Source of the DNA: Burkholderia anthina
GTDB lineage: Bacteria; Pseudomonadota; Gammaproteobacteria; Burkholderiales; Burkholderiaceae
NCBI RefSeq assembly: GCF_001547525.1
Contig: NZ_LNJP01000004.1
Location: forward strand, 372,001 to 436,000
Direction of reading: 5' to 3'
DNA: 64,000 nucleotides
Shown here: in pieces, positions 1 through 8,551 of the stretch
How positions within the stretch are numbered: position 1 is the stretch's first letter
Layout of the letters: each line of letters starts with the position of its first letter
Made by a program: the position numbers and the translations under genes
Notes under the pieces: model-generated
The model's input: the letters and a program-made list of their open reading frames with translations, nothing else
Database searches by the model: none
What the model was told of the DNA's origin: nothing

Positions 1-413
1 CGCTGCCGCTGTTCGACGAGCGGCTGACACCCGTTTGCGCGCCCGAGTTGCGGCAAGCGTCGCCGCTCGATGCGGTCGGCGATCTCGCGCGCCATACGCT
101 GCTGCATCCGACGCGCGACCACCGCGACTGGCGCGCATGGCTCGACCATGCGGGCGAGCGTGGCGTCGATCCCGCGCGCGGGCCGACGTTCGACACGCTC
201 GATCTCGCGACGAACGCGGCGATGCAGGGCTTCGGCGTCGCGATCGGCGACGTGACGCTCGTCGACGACGACGTCAGCGCGCGCCGGCTCGAACGGCCGT
301 TCGACATCGTGCTCGAGACGGGCGCGCGCTACTTCTTCGTCTATCCCGAGAACCTCGGCGGCCAGCAGAAGATTCGCGCGTTCAGCGACTGGATCGCGCG
401 CCATCGTGACTGA
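1..413 (+). CDS. LysR-family regulator, C-terminal part (5' end outside window)
   Basis: The reading frame is open from the left edge and ends at TGA 411-413. Only the effector-binding half is present. The stretch with HTLLHPTRDHRDWRAWL and later NAAMQGFGVAIGD is typical of GcvA-like LysR regulators, where it forms the second subdomain of the periplasmic-binding fold. The N-terminal winged helix lies outside the window, so neither start nor target can be judged. It converges on the small pilin-like gene that follows. Confidence 0.85.
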   Translation, partial: LPLFDERLTPVCAPELRQASPLDAVGDLARHTLLHPTRDHRDWRAWLDHAGERGVDPARGPTFDTLDLATNAAMQGFGVAIGDVTLVDDDVSARRLERPFDIVLETGARYFFVYPENLGGQQKIRAFSDWIARHRD

Positions 414-434
414 CGCGCGGCGCCGCGGCGGGCT

Positions 435-764
435 TTACTGGTAGGTCACGACGGCGATCATCGGCGCACGACTGTTGCCCGCGCGCTTCGGTAAAACGAT
501 TGCGCCCGAAGCTTCGGTAAAGGTCGTGGTCTTGACGGCCTGCTGGCTCGCCGCGTCGACGAACGCGATCTGCCCGGTCGCGGGCCGCGGGCAATCGGCG
601 CGTATGCGGGCGGCGTTGGCCGTGTCGGGCGCGAACGAGCAGGGCGGCTCGACGATCATGCCGGTGAAGTGGATGATGCCGGATGCGCCTTCGGCAAAGG
701 ACGAGGAAGGCGCCAGAAGCGAGGTAGCCAATGCGAACGAGGCGGCGAACAGGCGATGCTTCAT
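435..764 (-). CDS. Small secreted pilin-like protein
   Basis: This 109-residue protein starts with a clear Sec signal peptide (basic MKHR, hydrophobic core, SSFA cleavage near residue 24). The mature part opens with GIIHFTGMIVEPPCSF, which resembles the first strand of type 1 (FimA-like) pilin subunits, where a conserved Cys (here C42) pairs with a second one (here perhaps C58). The end, AVVTYQ, also resembles a pilin C-terminal strand. It is shorter than the usual 150-180 residues and has no usher or chaperone beside it. I infer a stand-alone pilin-like exported protein. It could also be a shortened fimbrial gene. Confidence 0.65.
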   Translation of the reverse strand: MKHRLFAASFALATSLLAPSSSFAEGASGIIHFTGMIVEPPCSFAPDTANAARIRADCPRPATGQIAFVDAASQQAVKTTTFTEASGAIVLPKRAGNSRAPMIAVVTYQ

Positions 765-1063
765 GACAGGCTCCAGAGAGGAAGCGCGTCGCAGCGAGGC
801 CGCTCGAATGGCAGTCCGTCAACGCTGCGGTGCTGTATGCGTAAACGGCAACTTCATCGAACCTCTTGAGTGAGAAACCGGAAATAACGACGACGAGCAA
901 ACGACGCCGTGTTTCTTCAATCAATTTATCTCAAAATTGTGCGGCCGCAAGTCAGGGTATTGCCGATGACGTAAGCTCGGTGGACACCCGTCAATGGATG
1001 CGGGATTTGCAGGTAAATCGTTGAGGGCTCAACGAATCGGCAATCCTGAGAATGACGATTCGC

Positions 1064-1101
1064 CAAAAGAAAACGGCCGCTCGCGCGGGGCGAGCGGCCG
1101 T
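1064..1101 (-). terminator. Rho-independent terminator of glsB-like gene
   Basis: A perfect 11-bp stem (1073-1083 with 1091-1101, half ACGGCCGCTCG) with a 7-nt loop is followed on the minus strand by a T-rich tract (complement of 1064-1073). It lies 28 bp past the stop of the gene at 1129-1383. The rest of 765-1128 shows no gene and is the shared region upstream of the pilin-like gene. Confidence 0.85.
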
Positions 1102-1128
1102 GTTGCGCTGGCGCGCGGCGGGCGGTGT

Positions 1129-1383
1129 TCAGCCCGCGCGCTTGCGGATCGCGCCGACGACCACGAGCAGCACGATCGCGCCGATGATCGACGCGATCCA
1201 GCCGGCGCCCTGGCCCGGCGCATACCAGCCGGCCGCGCGGCCGATGTAGCCTGCGACGAGTGAGCCCACGACGCCGAGCACGATGGTCATCAGGATACCC
1301 ATCTTGTCGTCGCCCGGCTTGAACGCGCGGGCGAGGAGGCCGACGATGAGCCCGACGACCAGGGTTTCGATGAATTGCAGCAT
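1129..1383 (-). CDS. GlsB/YeaQ/YmgE-family membrane protein
   Basis: This 84-residue hydrophobic protein has three predicted membrane helices. The sequence VLGVVGSLVAGYIGR and the ending GAIVLLVVVGAIRKR are typical of the GlsB/YeaQ/YmgE (transglycosylase-associated) family, small inner-membrane proteins linked to stress responses, with unknown biochemical role. The ATG at 1383 has a purine-rich AGGGGG upstream. A strong terminator follows, so it is likely a monocistronic unit just past the end of the ddp operon. Confidence 0.88.
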   Translation of the reverse strand: MLQFIETLVVGLIVGLLARAFKPGDDKMGILMTIVLGVVGSLVAGYIGRAAGWYAPGQGAGWIASIIGAIVLLVVVGAIRKRAG

Positions 1384-1436
1384 GGATGCCCCCTGTTGCT
1401 GTTGAGTTGTTGACGAAAGGAAATGGACTCGCCTGG

Positions 1437-1471
1437 CGCACCGGGGTTCCCTGCGACGGCGAACCCGTGCG
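1437..1471 (-). terminator. Imperfect hairpin after the ddp operon
   Basis: CGCAC (1437-1441) plus GGGTTC (1444-1449) pair with GAACCC (1461-1466) plus GTGCG (1467-1471), giving an 11-bp stem with a 2-nt bulge. It sits 40 bp past the stop of the last ddp gene. There is no T tract, so it may be a processing or factor-dependent end rather than an intrinsic terminator. Confidence 0.35.
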
Positions 1472-1511
1472 CGGCGTGCCGAGTATCGCATGCCGGCGCG
1501 TCGTGCGGATG

Positions 1512-2288
1512 TCAGGCGGTCGGCACACCGGCCGCCGGATCGAGCCGTCGATAGCCTTCGGTCGCGTTGAGCAGCGTGCGCGTGTAGTCGCGTGCGACCT
1601 GCCCGGCGCGCACGTCCTCGACCCGCAATTGCTCGACGATCTCGCCGTGCTGCATCACCGCGACGCGCTGGCACAGGAAGCCGATCACCGCGAGGTTGTG
1701 GCTGACGAGAATCATCGTCAGGTTGCGCTCGCGATGCAGGCGGCGCAGCAGGTTGAGGATCTCGGCCTGCACCGATACGTCGAGCGCGGACGTCGGCTCG
1801 TCGAGCAGCAGCACGCGCGGCTCGACGATCAGCGCACGCGCGATCGCCACGCGCTGCCGCTGGCCGCCCGACAACTGGTGCGGATAGCGGAAGCGGAACG
1901 CGGGACCGAGGCCGACCTCGGCGAGCGCGCGGGCGATCCGCGCATCGGGGTCGTCGATCGCATGGATCGACAGCGGCTCGCGCAGTGTCTGATCGACGGT
2001 GAAGCGTGGATGCAGCGACGCGTACGGGTCCTGGAACACCATCTGCACGCGGCGGCGGAACGCGCGATCGGGCGTGCCGCCCACCGGGCGGCCGTCGATC
2101 GACAGGCTGCCGGACGCGAGCGGCACGAGGCCCGTCAGCGCACGCAGCAGCGTCGACTTGCCGGAACCCGATTCGCCGACCAGCCCGAACACTTCGCCGT
2201 CGCGCACCGCGAAGCTCGCGTCGCGCACGGCGTCGACGTGACCCGTGCGGGTCGGGAAACGGATCGATGCGTGATCGACGTCGATCAT
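1512..2288 (-). CDS. ddpF: Dipeptide ABC transporter ATP-binding protein (DdpF-like)
   Basis: This 258-residue ABC ATPase has Walker A GESGSGKS (38-45), signature LSGGQ (139-143) and Walker B LLLDEP (160-165) followed by the usual switch region. Family and position match the second ATPase of oligopeptide/dipeptide importers (DppF/OppF/DdpF). It would sit on the inner face of the membrane and power import with DdpD. The ATG at 2288 overlaps the last bases of the upstream ATPase gene (stop at 2285), so the two are translationally coupled. It is the last gene of a six-gene transport and hydrolysis operon for D-Ala-D-Ala, assigned by analogy with E. coli ddpXABCDF. Confidence 0.85.
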   Translation of the reverse strand: MIDVDHASIRFPTRTGHVDAVRDASFAVRDGEVFGLVGESGSGKSTLLRALTGLVPLASGSLSIDGRPVGGTPDRAFRRRVQMVFQDPYASLHPRFTVDQTLREPLSIHAIDDPDARIARALAEVGLGPAFRFRYPHQLSGGQRQRVAIARALIVEPRVLLLDEPTSALDVSVQAEILNLLRRLHRERNLTMILVSHNLAVIGFLCQRVAVMQHGEIVEQLRVEDVRAGQVARDYTRTLLNATEGYRRLDPAAGVPTA

Positions 2289-3199
2289 CGTGCGGGCTCC
2301 TGTCGGTTGGCGGGCGCGAAGGCGGGCGGTGCGGAATCGAGCCACGCCGGATCGCGCCGCAGCACGGGCAGTTCGTCGGGCGGGTTCGCGAGCGGCGGGT
2401 TGGCCGCGAGCAGGCCGCGCGTATAGGGATGCGAAGCGTCGCGCAGGTCGCGCGCGGCGCAGGTTTCGACCACGCGGCCCGCATACATCACCGCGACGCG
2501 ATCGCAGAACGACATCACGAGCGGCAGGTCGTGACTGATGAACATCAGGCCCGTGCCGTGGCGCGCGATCATCGCGTCGAGCACCGCGAGCACCTGCATC
2601 GACACCGCGACGTCGAGCGCGGACGTCGGCTCGTCGGCGATCAAGAGGCGCGGGCCGGTCGACACCATCATCGCGATCATCACGCGCTGGCCCATGCCGC
2701 CCGACAGCTCGTGCGGATACGCATCGGCGACGCGCGCCGGATCGCGGATCTGCACGGCCGCGAGCGCCTCGACGATCCGTTCGCGCAGCGCGCGGCCGCG
2801 CAAGCCGGGCTCGTGCAGGCGGAACGCTTCGCCCATCTGCTTCGCGACCGTCATCACCGGGTTCAGCGAATATTTCGGGTCCTGCAGGATCATCCCCATC
2901 TGGCTGCCGCACAGCCGCCGGCGCTCGCGCGGCGACATCGCGAGCAGGTCGTGCCCCGCGAAGCGCATCGTGCGCGCCGAAAAGCGCGCGGCGTCGGGCA
3001 GCAGGCCGAGCAGCGCGCGGCCCGTCAGCGACTTGCCGGAGCCCGATTCGCCGACGATGCCGAGCCGTTCGCCGGGCGCGAGGGTCAGCGACAGGTCGCG
3101 CACGGCGTCGGTCACGCTGCCGTCGTGCCCGCGAAAGCCGATCTTCAGCCCGTCGATCTCGCAGAGCGGCGCCGGCGCGGTAGTGGAATTCATCGGCAT
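2285..3199 (-). CDS. ddpD: Dipeptide ABC transporter ATP-binding protein (DdpD-like)
   Basis: This is a 304-residue ABC ATPase with Walker A GESGSGKS near residue 50, a signature reading LSGGM rather than LSGGQ, and a Walker B reading LLIADEPTSALD. Its C-terminal tail resembles the oligopeptide/dipeptide ATPase extension of DppD/OppD. I prefer the ATG at 3199, because GGAG lies six bases upstream. An in-frame ATG at 3211 would overlap the permease stop (3201) and add four residues. It should form a heterodimer with the next ATPase under the two permeases. The substrate rests on the dipeptidase in the same operon. Confidence 0.85.
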   Translation of the reverse strand: MPMNSTTAPAPLCEIDGLKIGFRGHDGSVTDAVRDLSLTLAPGERLGIVGESGSGKSLTGRALLGLLPDAARFSARTMRFAGHDLLAMSPRERRRLCGSQMGMILQDPKYSLNPVMTVAKQMGEAFRLHEPGLRGRALRERIVEALAAVQIRDPARVADAYPHELSGGMGQRVMIAMMVSTGPRLLIADEPTSALDVAVSMQVLAVLDAMIARHGTGLMFISHDLPLVMSFCDRVAVMYAGRVVETCAARDLRDASHPYTRGLLAANPPLANPPDELPVLRRDPAWLDSAPPAFAPANRQEPAR

Positions 3200-3200
3200 G

Positions 3201-4115
3201 TCACGCTCCATGACGGGGATCGAAGACGTCGCGCAGCCCGTCGCCGAGCAGGTTGAACGCGAGGCTCACGAGCAGGATCGCGATGCCGGGCAGCGTCGCG
3301 ACCCACCACGCGTCGAGCAGCACGTTGCGGCCCGACGCGACCATGAAACCCCACTCTGGGCTCGGCGGCTGCGCGCCGAGGCCGAGAAAGCCGAGGCCCG
3401 CGACGGTCAGGATGATGCCGGCCATGTCGAGCGTCGCGCGCACGATCACCGACGACATGCACAGCGGCATGATGTAGCGCAGCAGGATGCGCGGGCCCGA
3501 CGCGCCTTGCAGCCGCGCGGCATGGATGTAGTCGGCTTGCGCGATGCGGATCGTCTCCGCGCGCGCGAGCCGCGCATACGCGGGCCACGCGGTGATCGAG
3601 ATCGCGACCACGGCGTTGATCACGCCGGGGCCGAGCGCGGCCGCGAACGCGAGCGCGAGCACGATCTTCGGGAACGCGAGCGCGATGTCGGTGATGCGCA
3701 TCAGCACGCTGTCGACGAAGCCGCCGCAATAGCCGGCCGTCGTGCCGATCAGGAGGCCGATCGGCACGACGATCGCGACGACGAGCAGCGCGATGCCGAG
3801 CGTCAGGCGCGACCCGGCGATCAGCCGAGAGAGGATGTCGCGGCCGAGCTGGTCGGTGCCGAACCAGTGCGACGGCGAGCCGGGCGGCAGCAGCCGGTCG
3901 GACAGCACCTGGCGCAGCGGATCGTGCGGCATGATCAGCGGGCCGACGATCGCGACGACGATCAGCGCAAGCAGGATCGCCAGCCCGAACAGGTTGAGCG
4001 GATTCGTGGCGAACCGGCGCCAGCGCCGGTACGCGAGGCCGAACGCGGCCTGCGAGCGCGACGCGGGCGCATCGGAAAGCAGCCACGCGCGCAGGGTGAG
4101 ACGCTCGGCATTCAT
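3201..4115 (-). CDS. ddpC: Dipeptide ABC transporter permease (DdpC-like)
   Basis: This 304-residue inner-membrane permease of the binding-protein-dependent class has an N-terminal cytoplasmic stretch, a first helix in NLFGLAILLALIVVAIVG, and a periplasmic segment with WFGTDQLGRDILSRLIAGSR, typical of DppC/OppC proteins. The cytoplasmic EAA-like loop is around RLARAETIRIAQADYIHAAR. It pairs with the DdpB permease upstream to form the channel. It is 66 bp past ddpB, and its TGA is within a few bases of the ddpD start. Confidence 0.87.
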   Translation of the reverse strand: MNAERLTLRAWLLSDAPASRSQAAFGLAYRRWRRFATNPLNLFGLAILLALIVVAIVGPLIMPHDPLRQVLSDRLLPPGSPSHWFGTDQLGRDILSRLIAGSRLTLGIALLVVAIVVPIGLLIGTTAGYCGGFVDSVLMRITDIALAFPKIVLALAFAAALGPGVINAVVAISITAWPAYARLARAETIRIAQADYIHAARLQGASGPRILLRYIMPLCMSSVIVRATLDMAGIILTVAGLGFLGLGAQPPSPEWGFMVASGRNVLLDAWWVATLPGIAILLVSLAFNLLGDGLRDVFDPRHGA

Positions 4116-4181
4116 GGTCGGGTCGCCTTCGGCATGGGGGGAGCAACAAGCAGGATGGAAACGGTCATGTCGAAGCGGCCC

Positions 4182-5252
4182 TCAGCGCGCACGCGGATCG
4201 AACACGCGGTACAGCGCGTCGGTCAGCAGGTTGACGGTGATGAACATCGCGCCGATCACGAGCGTCGCGCCGAGCACCGCGTTCATGTCGGCGTTCAGCA
4301 GCGCGCCGGTCAGGTACGAGCCGAGCCCCGGCCACGCGAACACGATCTCGGTCAGCACCGAGCCTTCGAGCAGGTTGCTGTACGTGAGCGCGATCACGGT
4401 GAGCAACGGCACCATGATGTTGCCGAACGCGTGCCGCCAGATCACGCGGCGCTCGGACAGGCCCTTCGCGCGCGCGGTGACGATGTATTCCTGGCTCAGC
4501 TGGTCGAGCATGAACGAGCGCGTCATGCGGCTCAGATACGCGACCGAGTAGTAGCCGAGGATCGCGGCCGGCAGCGCGATGTGCGATACCGCGTTGCGGA
4601 ACACGTCCCACTCGCCCGCGAGCGCCGCATCCAGCAGCAGGCTGCCGGTGCGCGGATCGACCATGCCGTCGTACACCGGGTCGAGCCGGCCGGGGCCGCC
4701 GACCCAGTGCAGCCGCGCATAGAACAGCAGCAGCCCCATCAACCCGAGCCAGAACACCGGCACGGAATTGCCGATCAGCCCGACGAAGCGCGCGACGTGA
4801 TCGATCGGCCGGTTGTGCTTCACCGCGGCCGCGACGCCGAGCGGCACGCCGATCGCGATGCCGATCAGCGTCGCGATCGTCGCCAGTTCGAGCGTGGCCG
4901 GAAACACGCGCCGGATATCGTCGAGCACCGGGTTCGCGGTCAGCAGCGACACGCCGAGATTGCCGTGCAGCACGTCGCGCGCGTAGATCAGGAATTGCGT
5001 GGCGAGCGGCTTGTCGAGCCCGAGCGCGATGCGCTCGGCCGCGTACGCTTCGGCCGACGCGCGATCGCCGAGGATCGCGAGCACAGGGTCGATCGGCACC
5101 TTGCGGCCGATCACGAACGTCAGCGCGAGCAGCCCCGCGAACGTGACGGCGAGCGTGATCGCCCAGCGCAGCACGCGCAGCGCCCAGCGTACGGCCGGGC
5201 GCCGCGCAGGCAGCGTGCGCAGCGCTTCGAGGGAGGAGGCGGGAGTCGACAT
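4182..5252 (-). CDS. ddpB: Dipeptide ABC transporter permease (DdpB-like)
   Basis: This 356-residue permease of the DppB/OppB class has one helix near the N-terminus, a periplasmic loop, then the conserved membrane block. The EAA loop is visible as QEYIVTARAKGLSERRVIW. The protein is slightly longer than typical DppB (about 340) because of a long periplasmic segment rich in Gly and Asp. It starts 10 bp after the binding-protein gene, which supports co-transcription. The ribosome-binding site is weak, so coupling to the upstream gene is likely. Confidence 0.87.
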   Translation of the reverse strand: MSTPASSLEALRTLPARRPAVRWALRVLRWAITLAVTFAGLLALTFVIGRKVPIDPVLAILGDRASAEAYAAERIALGLDKPLATQFLIYARDVLHGNLGVSLLTANPVLDDIRRVFPATLELATIATLIGIAIGVPLGVAAAVKHNRPIDHVARFVGLIGNSVPVFWLGLMGLLLFYARLHWVGGPGRLDPVYDGMVDPRTGSLLLDAALAGEWDVFRNAVSHIALPAAILGYYSVAYLSRMTRSFMLDQLSQEYIVTARAKGLSERRVIWRHAFGNIMVPLLTVIALTYSNLLEGSVLTEIVFAWPGLGSYLTGALLNADMNAVLGATLVIGAMFITVNLLTDALYRVFDPRAR

Positions 5253-5262
5253 GCGGCGAATC

Positions 5263-6864
5263 TTATTGCTTCTTCAGGTTGCGGTACGACACGAGATCGT
5301 TGATCGGCCCGACTTCGAGCCCGCTCACGCCGGGCCGCGTCGCGACCTGCGCGACTTTCTCGAACATGATCACGAACGGCGAGCGCGCGAGCACTTCCTT
5401 CTGCATCGTCTGGTAAAGCTGCGCGCGTTTCGCGGCGGCCGGTTCGGCCAGCGCGGCGTCGGTTTGCTTCGTCAGTTGCGGGATGTCCCAGCTGTTGCGC
5501 CAGGCCAGCATTTTATAGCTCGACTTGTCGGCGTTGTCCGGATTCCACGCGAAACCCTGCGCGTTGCTGTGCGGATCGATGTAGTCGGCCGACCATTCGC
5601 CGATGTAGATGTCGTGCTGGCGCGCGCGGTATTTCGCGAGCGTCTGCTTGTTGTCGCCGGGGATCAACTGCACCTTGATGCCGGCCTGCGCGAAGTTCGC
5701 CTGCACGGCCTGTGCGATCTCCGTGTACGGATAGTCGTTGCGCACGTCCATCGTCACCGAAAAGCCGTTCGGCACGCCGGCCTTCGCGAGCAGCGCCTTC
5801 GCCTTCGCGACGTCGAGCTTGTACGGGTTCGCGTTCAGCGTGCCGAGGAAGCCTTCGGGCAGGAAGGTCTGGTGAACCTTGTAGGTCGTCTTCACGACGT
5901 TGCCCTGGATGCCCGCGTAGTCGACGAGCCATTTCAGCGCTTCCTGCACGTCGGGTTTCGCGAGCGTCGGGTTCTTCGTGTTCAGGCCGAGATACAGCAG
6001 CGTCGCCTGCGGCGATGCCGCCACCTTCGCCTTGCCCGACTTCACGACCGACGCCAGATCGTCGGGGCTCAGGTCGCGCGCCGCGTCGACGTCGCCGTTT
6101 TCCAGCAGCAGGCGCTGGCTTGCCGCCTCGGGCACGTGGCGCAGCACGATGCGCTTCATCGCGAGCGGCAGCCGGTAGCCGTCGAAGCGTTGCAGCACGA
6201 GGCTGTCGCCGGCCGTCCACTTGACGAGCCTGTATGCGCCGGAGCCGGCTTCGTTGGTCTTCAGCCACGCGTTGCCGAAGTCGTTGCCTTGCTGGTGCGA
6301 CAGCAGCAGCTTCCGGTCGAGCACCGACGCGGGCCACGAGCCGAGCACGTTCAGCACGAAGGTCGGCGCGTACTTGCGGTCGGTCGTGACCGACACCGTC
6401 GCGTCGTCGAGCTTCTTCACGTTCGCGACGACGTTCGCCTTCGTGAGGCCGATGCCGGTCAGCACGGCGGCCGGACCCTTGTCGAGCAGCACCGCGCGCT
6501 GGATCGACCACGCGACGTCGTCGGCCGTCAGCGGGTTGCCCGAGTGGAACTTCAGGCCGGTACGCAGCTTGAACGTGTAGGTCAGGCCGTCGGGGCTCAC
6601 CGTCCACGATTGCGCGACGTCGCCGTTGAATTTCGACGGATCGCGCAGGTCGACGCGCACGAGTCGGTCGTACGTGTTCGCGACGTATTCCTCCGGCACC
6701 AGTTCGTAGATTTCGCCCGGGTCGAGCGTCGTGAATTCGTCGAGCAGCGTGGCCATCACGAACATGTCCTTCGGCGTTTCCGCGTGGGCGGCGGCAAGCG
6801 GAACGGCGGCGAATACGGACGCGGCGGCCAGCGCCGCGACGAGCCGGGAGGTCGGGAATTTCAT
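5263..6864 (-). CDS. ddpA: Periplasmic dipeptide-binding protein (DdpA-like)
   Basis: This 533-residue family 5 extracellular solute-binding protein has a signal peptide with cleavage after AAAHA near residue 28. Characteristic segments are LTYTFKLRTGLKFHSGNPLT and the later WNPDNADKSS region, as in DppA/OppA. It should capture the substrate in the periplasm and hand it to DdpB/DdpC. Its place between a VanX-like dipeptidase and two permeases argues for D-Ala-D-Ala or a related cell-wall peptide. A close paralogue without transporter genes lies at 13357-14946. Confidence 0.87.
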   Translation of the reverse strand: MKFPTSRLVAALAAASVFAAVPLAAAHAETPKDMFVMATLLDEFTTLDPGEIYELVPEEYVANTYDRLVRVDLRDPSKFNGDVAQSWTVSPDGLTYTFKLRTGLKFHSGNPLTADDVAWSIQRAVLLDKGPAAVLTGIGLTKANVVANVKKLDDATVSVTTDRKYAPTFVLNVLGSWPASVLDRKLLLSHQQGNDFGNAWLKTNEAGSGAYRLVKWTAGDSLVLQRFDGYRLPLAMKRIVLRHVPEAASQRLLLENGDVDAARDLSPDDLASVVKSGKAKVAASPQATLLYLGLNTKNPTLAKPDVQEALKWLVDYAGIQGNVVKTTYKVHQTFLPEGFLGTLNANPYKLDVAKAKALLAKAGVPNGFSVTMDVRNDYPYTEIAQAVQANFAQAGIKVQLIPGDNKQTLAKYRARQHDIYIGEWSADYIDPHSNAQGFAWNPDNADKSSYKMLAWRNSWDIPQLTKQTDAALAEPAAAKRAQLYQTMQKEVLARSPFVIMFEKVAQVATRPGVSGLEVGPINDLVSYRNLKKQ

Positions 6865-6934
6865 GGGCGCTTCTCCATCTGTCGTTTGAGTCGTTGAACG
6901 TGAACGTGCATGAAAAAGGGGGCGTGCGCTGCCG

Positions 6935-7498
6935 CTACATCAGGCGCCACGGGCCGCTCGCCGCATTGTCGATCTGCGGCAACGCGTGCGAGCCGGGCAG
7001 TTCGTAGTGCCACCATTCGCTGTCGATGTGCGCGAAGCCGGCCGCGTGCATCACGCCGAGCAGCAGCAGCCGGTTGCGTTGCACGTGTTCGGGCAATCCC
7101 GCGTGAAAATGACCCGACGCGGCGACCATCTCGTCGAAGCCCGTGCCCATGTCGAGCGGCTTGCCGTCCGCGCCGACGAGCGTCAGGTCGAGCGCGGTGC
7201 CGCGGCTGTGATTCGAGCCGCGCCCGAGATCGGCGACGAAATTCGGATCGGGCAGGAAGTCCCACAGCACCTGCTGCGCCTGCGGCGGCCGGTAGGCGTC
7301 GTAGATGCGCAGCGTGAAGCCGGCCTGCGCGGCGACGTCGACCGCGCGGCGCAATGCGGCTTCGGCCGGCGCCAGCAGCAGGCAGTGCGCGCGGCGGTAG
7401 ATCGGCTTGCCGGTCAGGTTGCGGTCGGTCGCATAGACGAGATCGATGTCGACGCGATGCGTGGCGGGCGTGATTTCGACGAGGCGGTGATCGTTCAT
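6935..7498 (-). CDS. ddpX: D-alanyl-D-alanine dipeptidase (VanX/DdpX family)
   Basis: This 187-residue zinc peptidase of family M15D hydrolyses D-Ala-D-Ala. The family motif SxHxxGxAxD appears as SNHSRGTALD, with likely zinc ligands H97 and D104. The EWWHYE motif gives catalytic base E161 and zinc ligand H164, and R70 in YDAYRP fits the conserved transition-state Arg of VanX. There is no signal peptide, so it acts in the cytoplasm on imported dipeptide. It is followed after 70 bp by the binding-protein gene and preceded by an RpiR regulator. No vanH or vanA ligase is present, so this is nutrient salvage like E. coli ddpX rather than glycopeptide resistance. Confidence 0.9.
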   Translation of the reverse strand: MNDHRLVEITPATHRVDIDLVYATDRNLTGKPIYRRAHCLLLAPAEAALRRAVDVAAQAGFTLRIYDAYRPPQAQQVLWDFLPDPNFVADLGRGSNHSRGTALDLTLVGADGKPLDMGTGFDEMVAASGHFHAGLPEHVQRNRLLLLGVMHAAGFAHIDSEWWHYELPGSHALPQIDNAASGPWRLM

Positions 7499-7515
7499 CG
7501 GCGGGGCGGCTTCGC

Positions 7516-8403
7516 TCAGGATTCGAATTGGTCGAACGTGCGCTGCAGTTCGCGGTTGCGCGCGACGCGCCGGTCGATCGCGGGGCCGAGGCGGTCGACC
7601 ACGGCCGTGATCAGCAGGTTGAACAGGCAGGTGAGCGGTGCGAGCGAATCCCAGAACTGACCGACGTCGGTTTTCACCTGCAGCAGATCCGCCGGCCATT
7701 CGCGCGCCCACGGGCAATACAGATCGGTGACCAGCGCGAACGGCTGCCCGCGCTCGGCGGCCGCCTGGCAATAGCGGCGCGCGCTGCGCGAATACGCGCG
7801 CGTGTCGGTGACGATGCAGTACGGCCGTTCGAACTCGGAATTCAGCGAATCGACGTACGAACCCGACTGGCCGTCGGAATAGAACACGCGCGGGCGCAGG
7901 TATTCGAGGTAGCTGCTGAATGCGTTGCTGATGCCGCGCGTCGACTGGATGCCGAGGATGAACACGGCGTCGGCATGCGCGATCCGGTCGGCCACCTGCG
8001 CGAACACCGGGCCTTCGGCCAGGCGGTACACGTGGCGGATCGCGTCGAGCTCGCGCTCGAGCGACGACGCGAGCGTGCTGCCATTGCTGTTGCTGTCGCG
8101 CTCGCCGGCGGTCGTTTGCGTGGCGCTGGCGCGGCGGTACTCGTCGAGCCGGTCGGTGATCATCCACGGGCGATCGCCGCCGCCGCGCAGTTCGCGTTTC
8201 AGGTCGTCGAGATTGCGGTAGCCGACGCTGCGCAGGAAACGCCCGACCGAAATGCCGCTGGTGCCGGCTTGCTGCGCGATCTGGTCGGCGGTCTCGAGGC
8301 CGAGCCGATCGAGGTTCGCGAGCATGTAGCTCGCGATGCGCTTGGCGGTCGGCGTCAGCTCGGCATAGCGGGACTCGACGGTATGGGCGAACGCGCAGGT
8401 CAT
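7516..8403 (-). CDS. RpiR/MurR-family transcriptional regulator with SIS domain
   Basis: This 295-residue protein has an N-terminal RpiR-type helix-turn-helix (about residues 1-75, with LTPTAKRIASYMLANLDRLG and GISVGRFLRSVGY) and a C-terminal SIS sugar-phosphate isomerase fold (about 120-260) that in this family senses phosphorylated sugars. It lies 17 bp before ddpX on the same strand, so it probably both belongs to and controls the operon. MurR, a member of this family, senses MurNAc-6-phosphate, so a cell-wall-derived signal is plausible. That is inference from context. Confidence 0.88.
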   Translation of the reverse strand: MTCAFAHTVESRYAELTPTAKRIASYMLANLDRLGLETADQIAQQAGTSGISVGRFLRSVGYRNLDDLKRELRGGGDRPWMITDRLDEYRRASATQTTAGERDSNSNGSTLASSLERELDAIRHVYRLAEGPVFAQVADRIAHADAVFILGIQSTRGISNAFSSYLEYLRPRVFYSDGQSGSYVDSLNSEFERPYCIVTDTRAYSRSARRYCQAAAERGQPFALVTDLYCPWAREWPADLLQVKTDVGQFWDSLAPLTCLFNLLITAVVDRLGPAIDRRVARNRELQRTFDQFES

Positions 8404-8417
8404 CGGCTGTTAGATCG

Positions 8418-8453
8418 TTGTCATTTGATGATTCGATGTCATCTATCTGACAA
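8418..8453 (-). promoter_or_regulatory. Candidate operator upstream of the RpiR regulator
   Basis: TTGTCA (8418-8423) and TGACAA (8448-8453) form an outer inverted repeat. A second TGTCAT lies between them, 15 bp before the regulator start. The AT-rich stretch around it stands out in this GC-rich region. The match is short, so this is only a candidate autoregulatory site. Confidence 0.35.
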
Positions 8454-8551
8454 AACCAAAATCATTGGCGCCAGCGAATAAAAACTATGGCTGGCTCACG
8501 ATGATAGGGGCGGAGAAACACCCGATGAGCGGAGACGGGTGGCCCGCATGA

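Noticed and set aside
2538..5303. Long open frame on the plus strand opposite the ddp genes
   Set aside because: Its product is Arg/Glu/His-rich with no domain, and it mirrors the true minus-strand genes; high GC creates such antisense frames.
6935..7498. VanX-like gene as a vancomycin-resistance determinant
   Set aside because: No vanH or vanA-type ligase; it is embedded in a dipeptide importer operon, which points to salvage.
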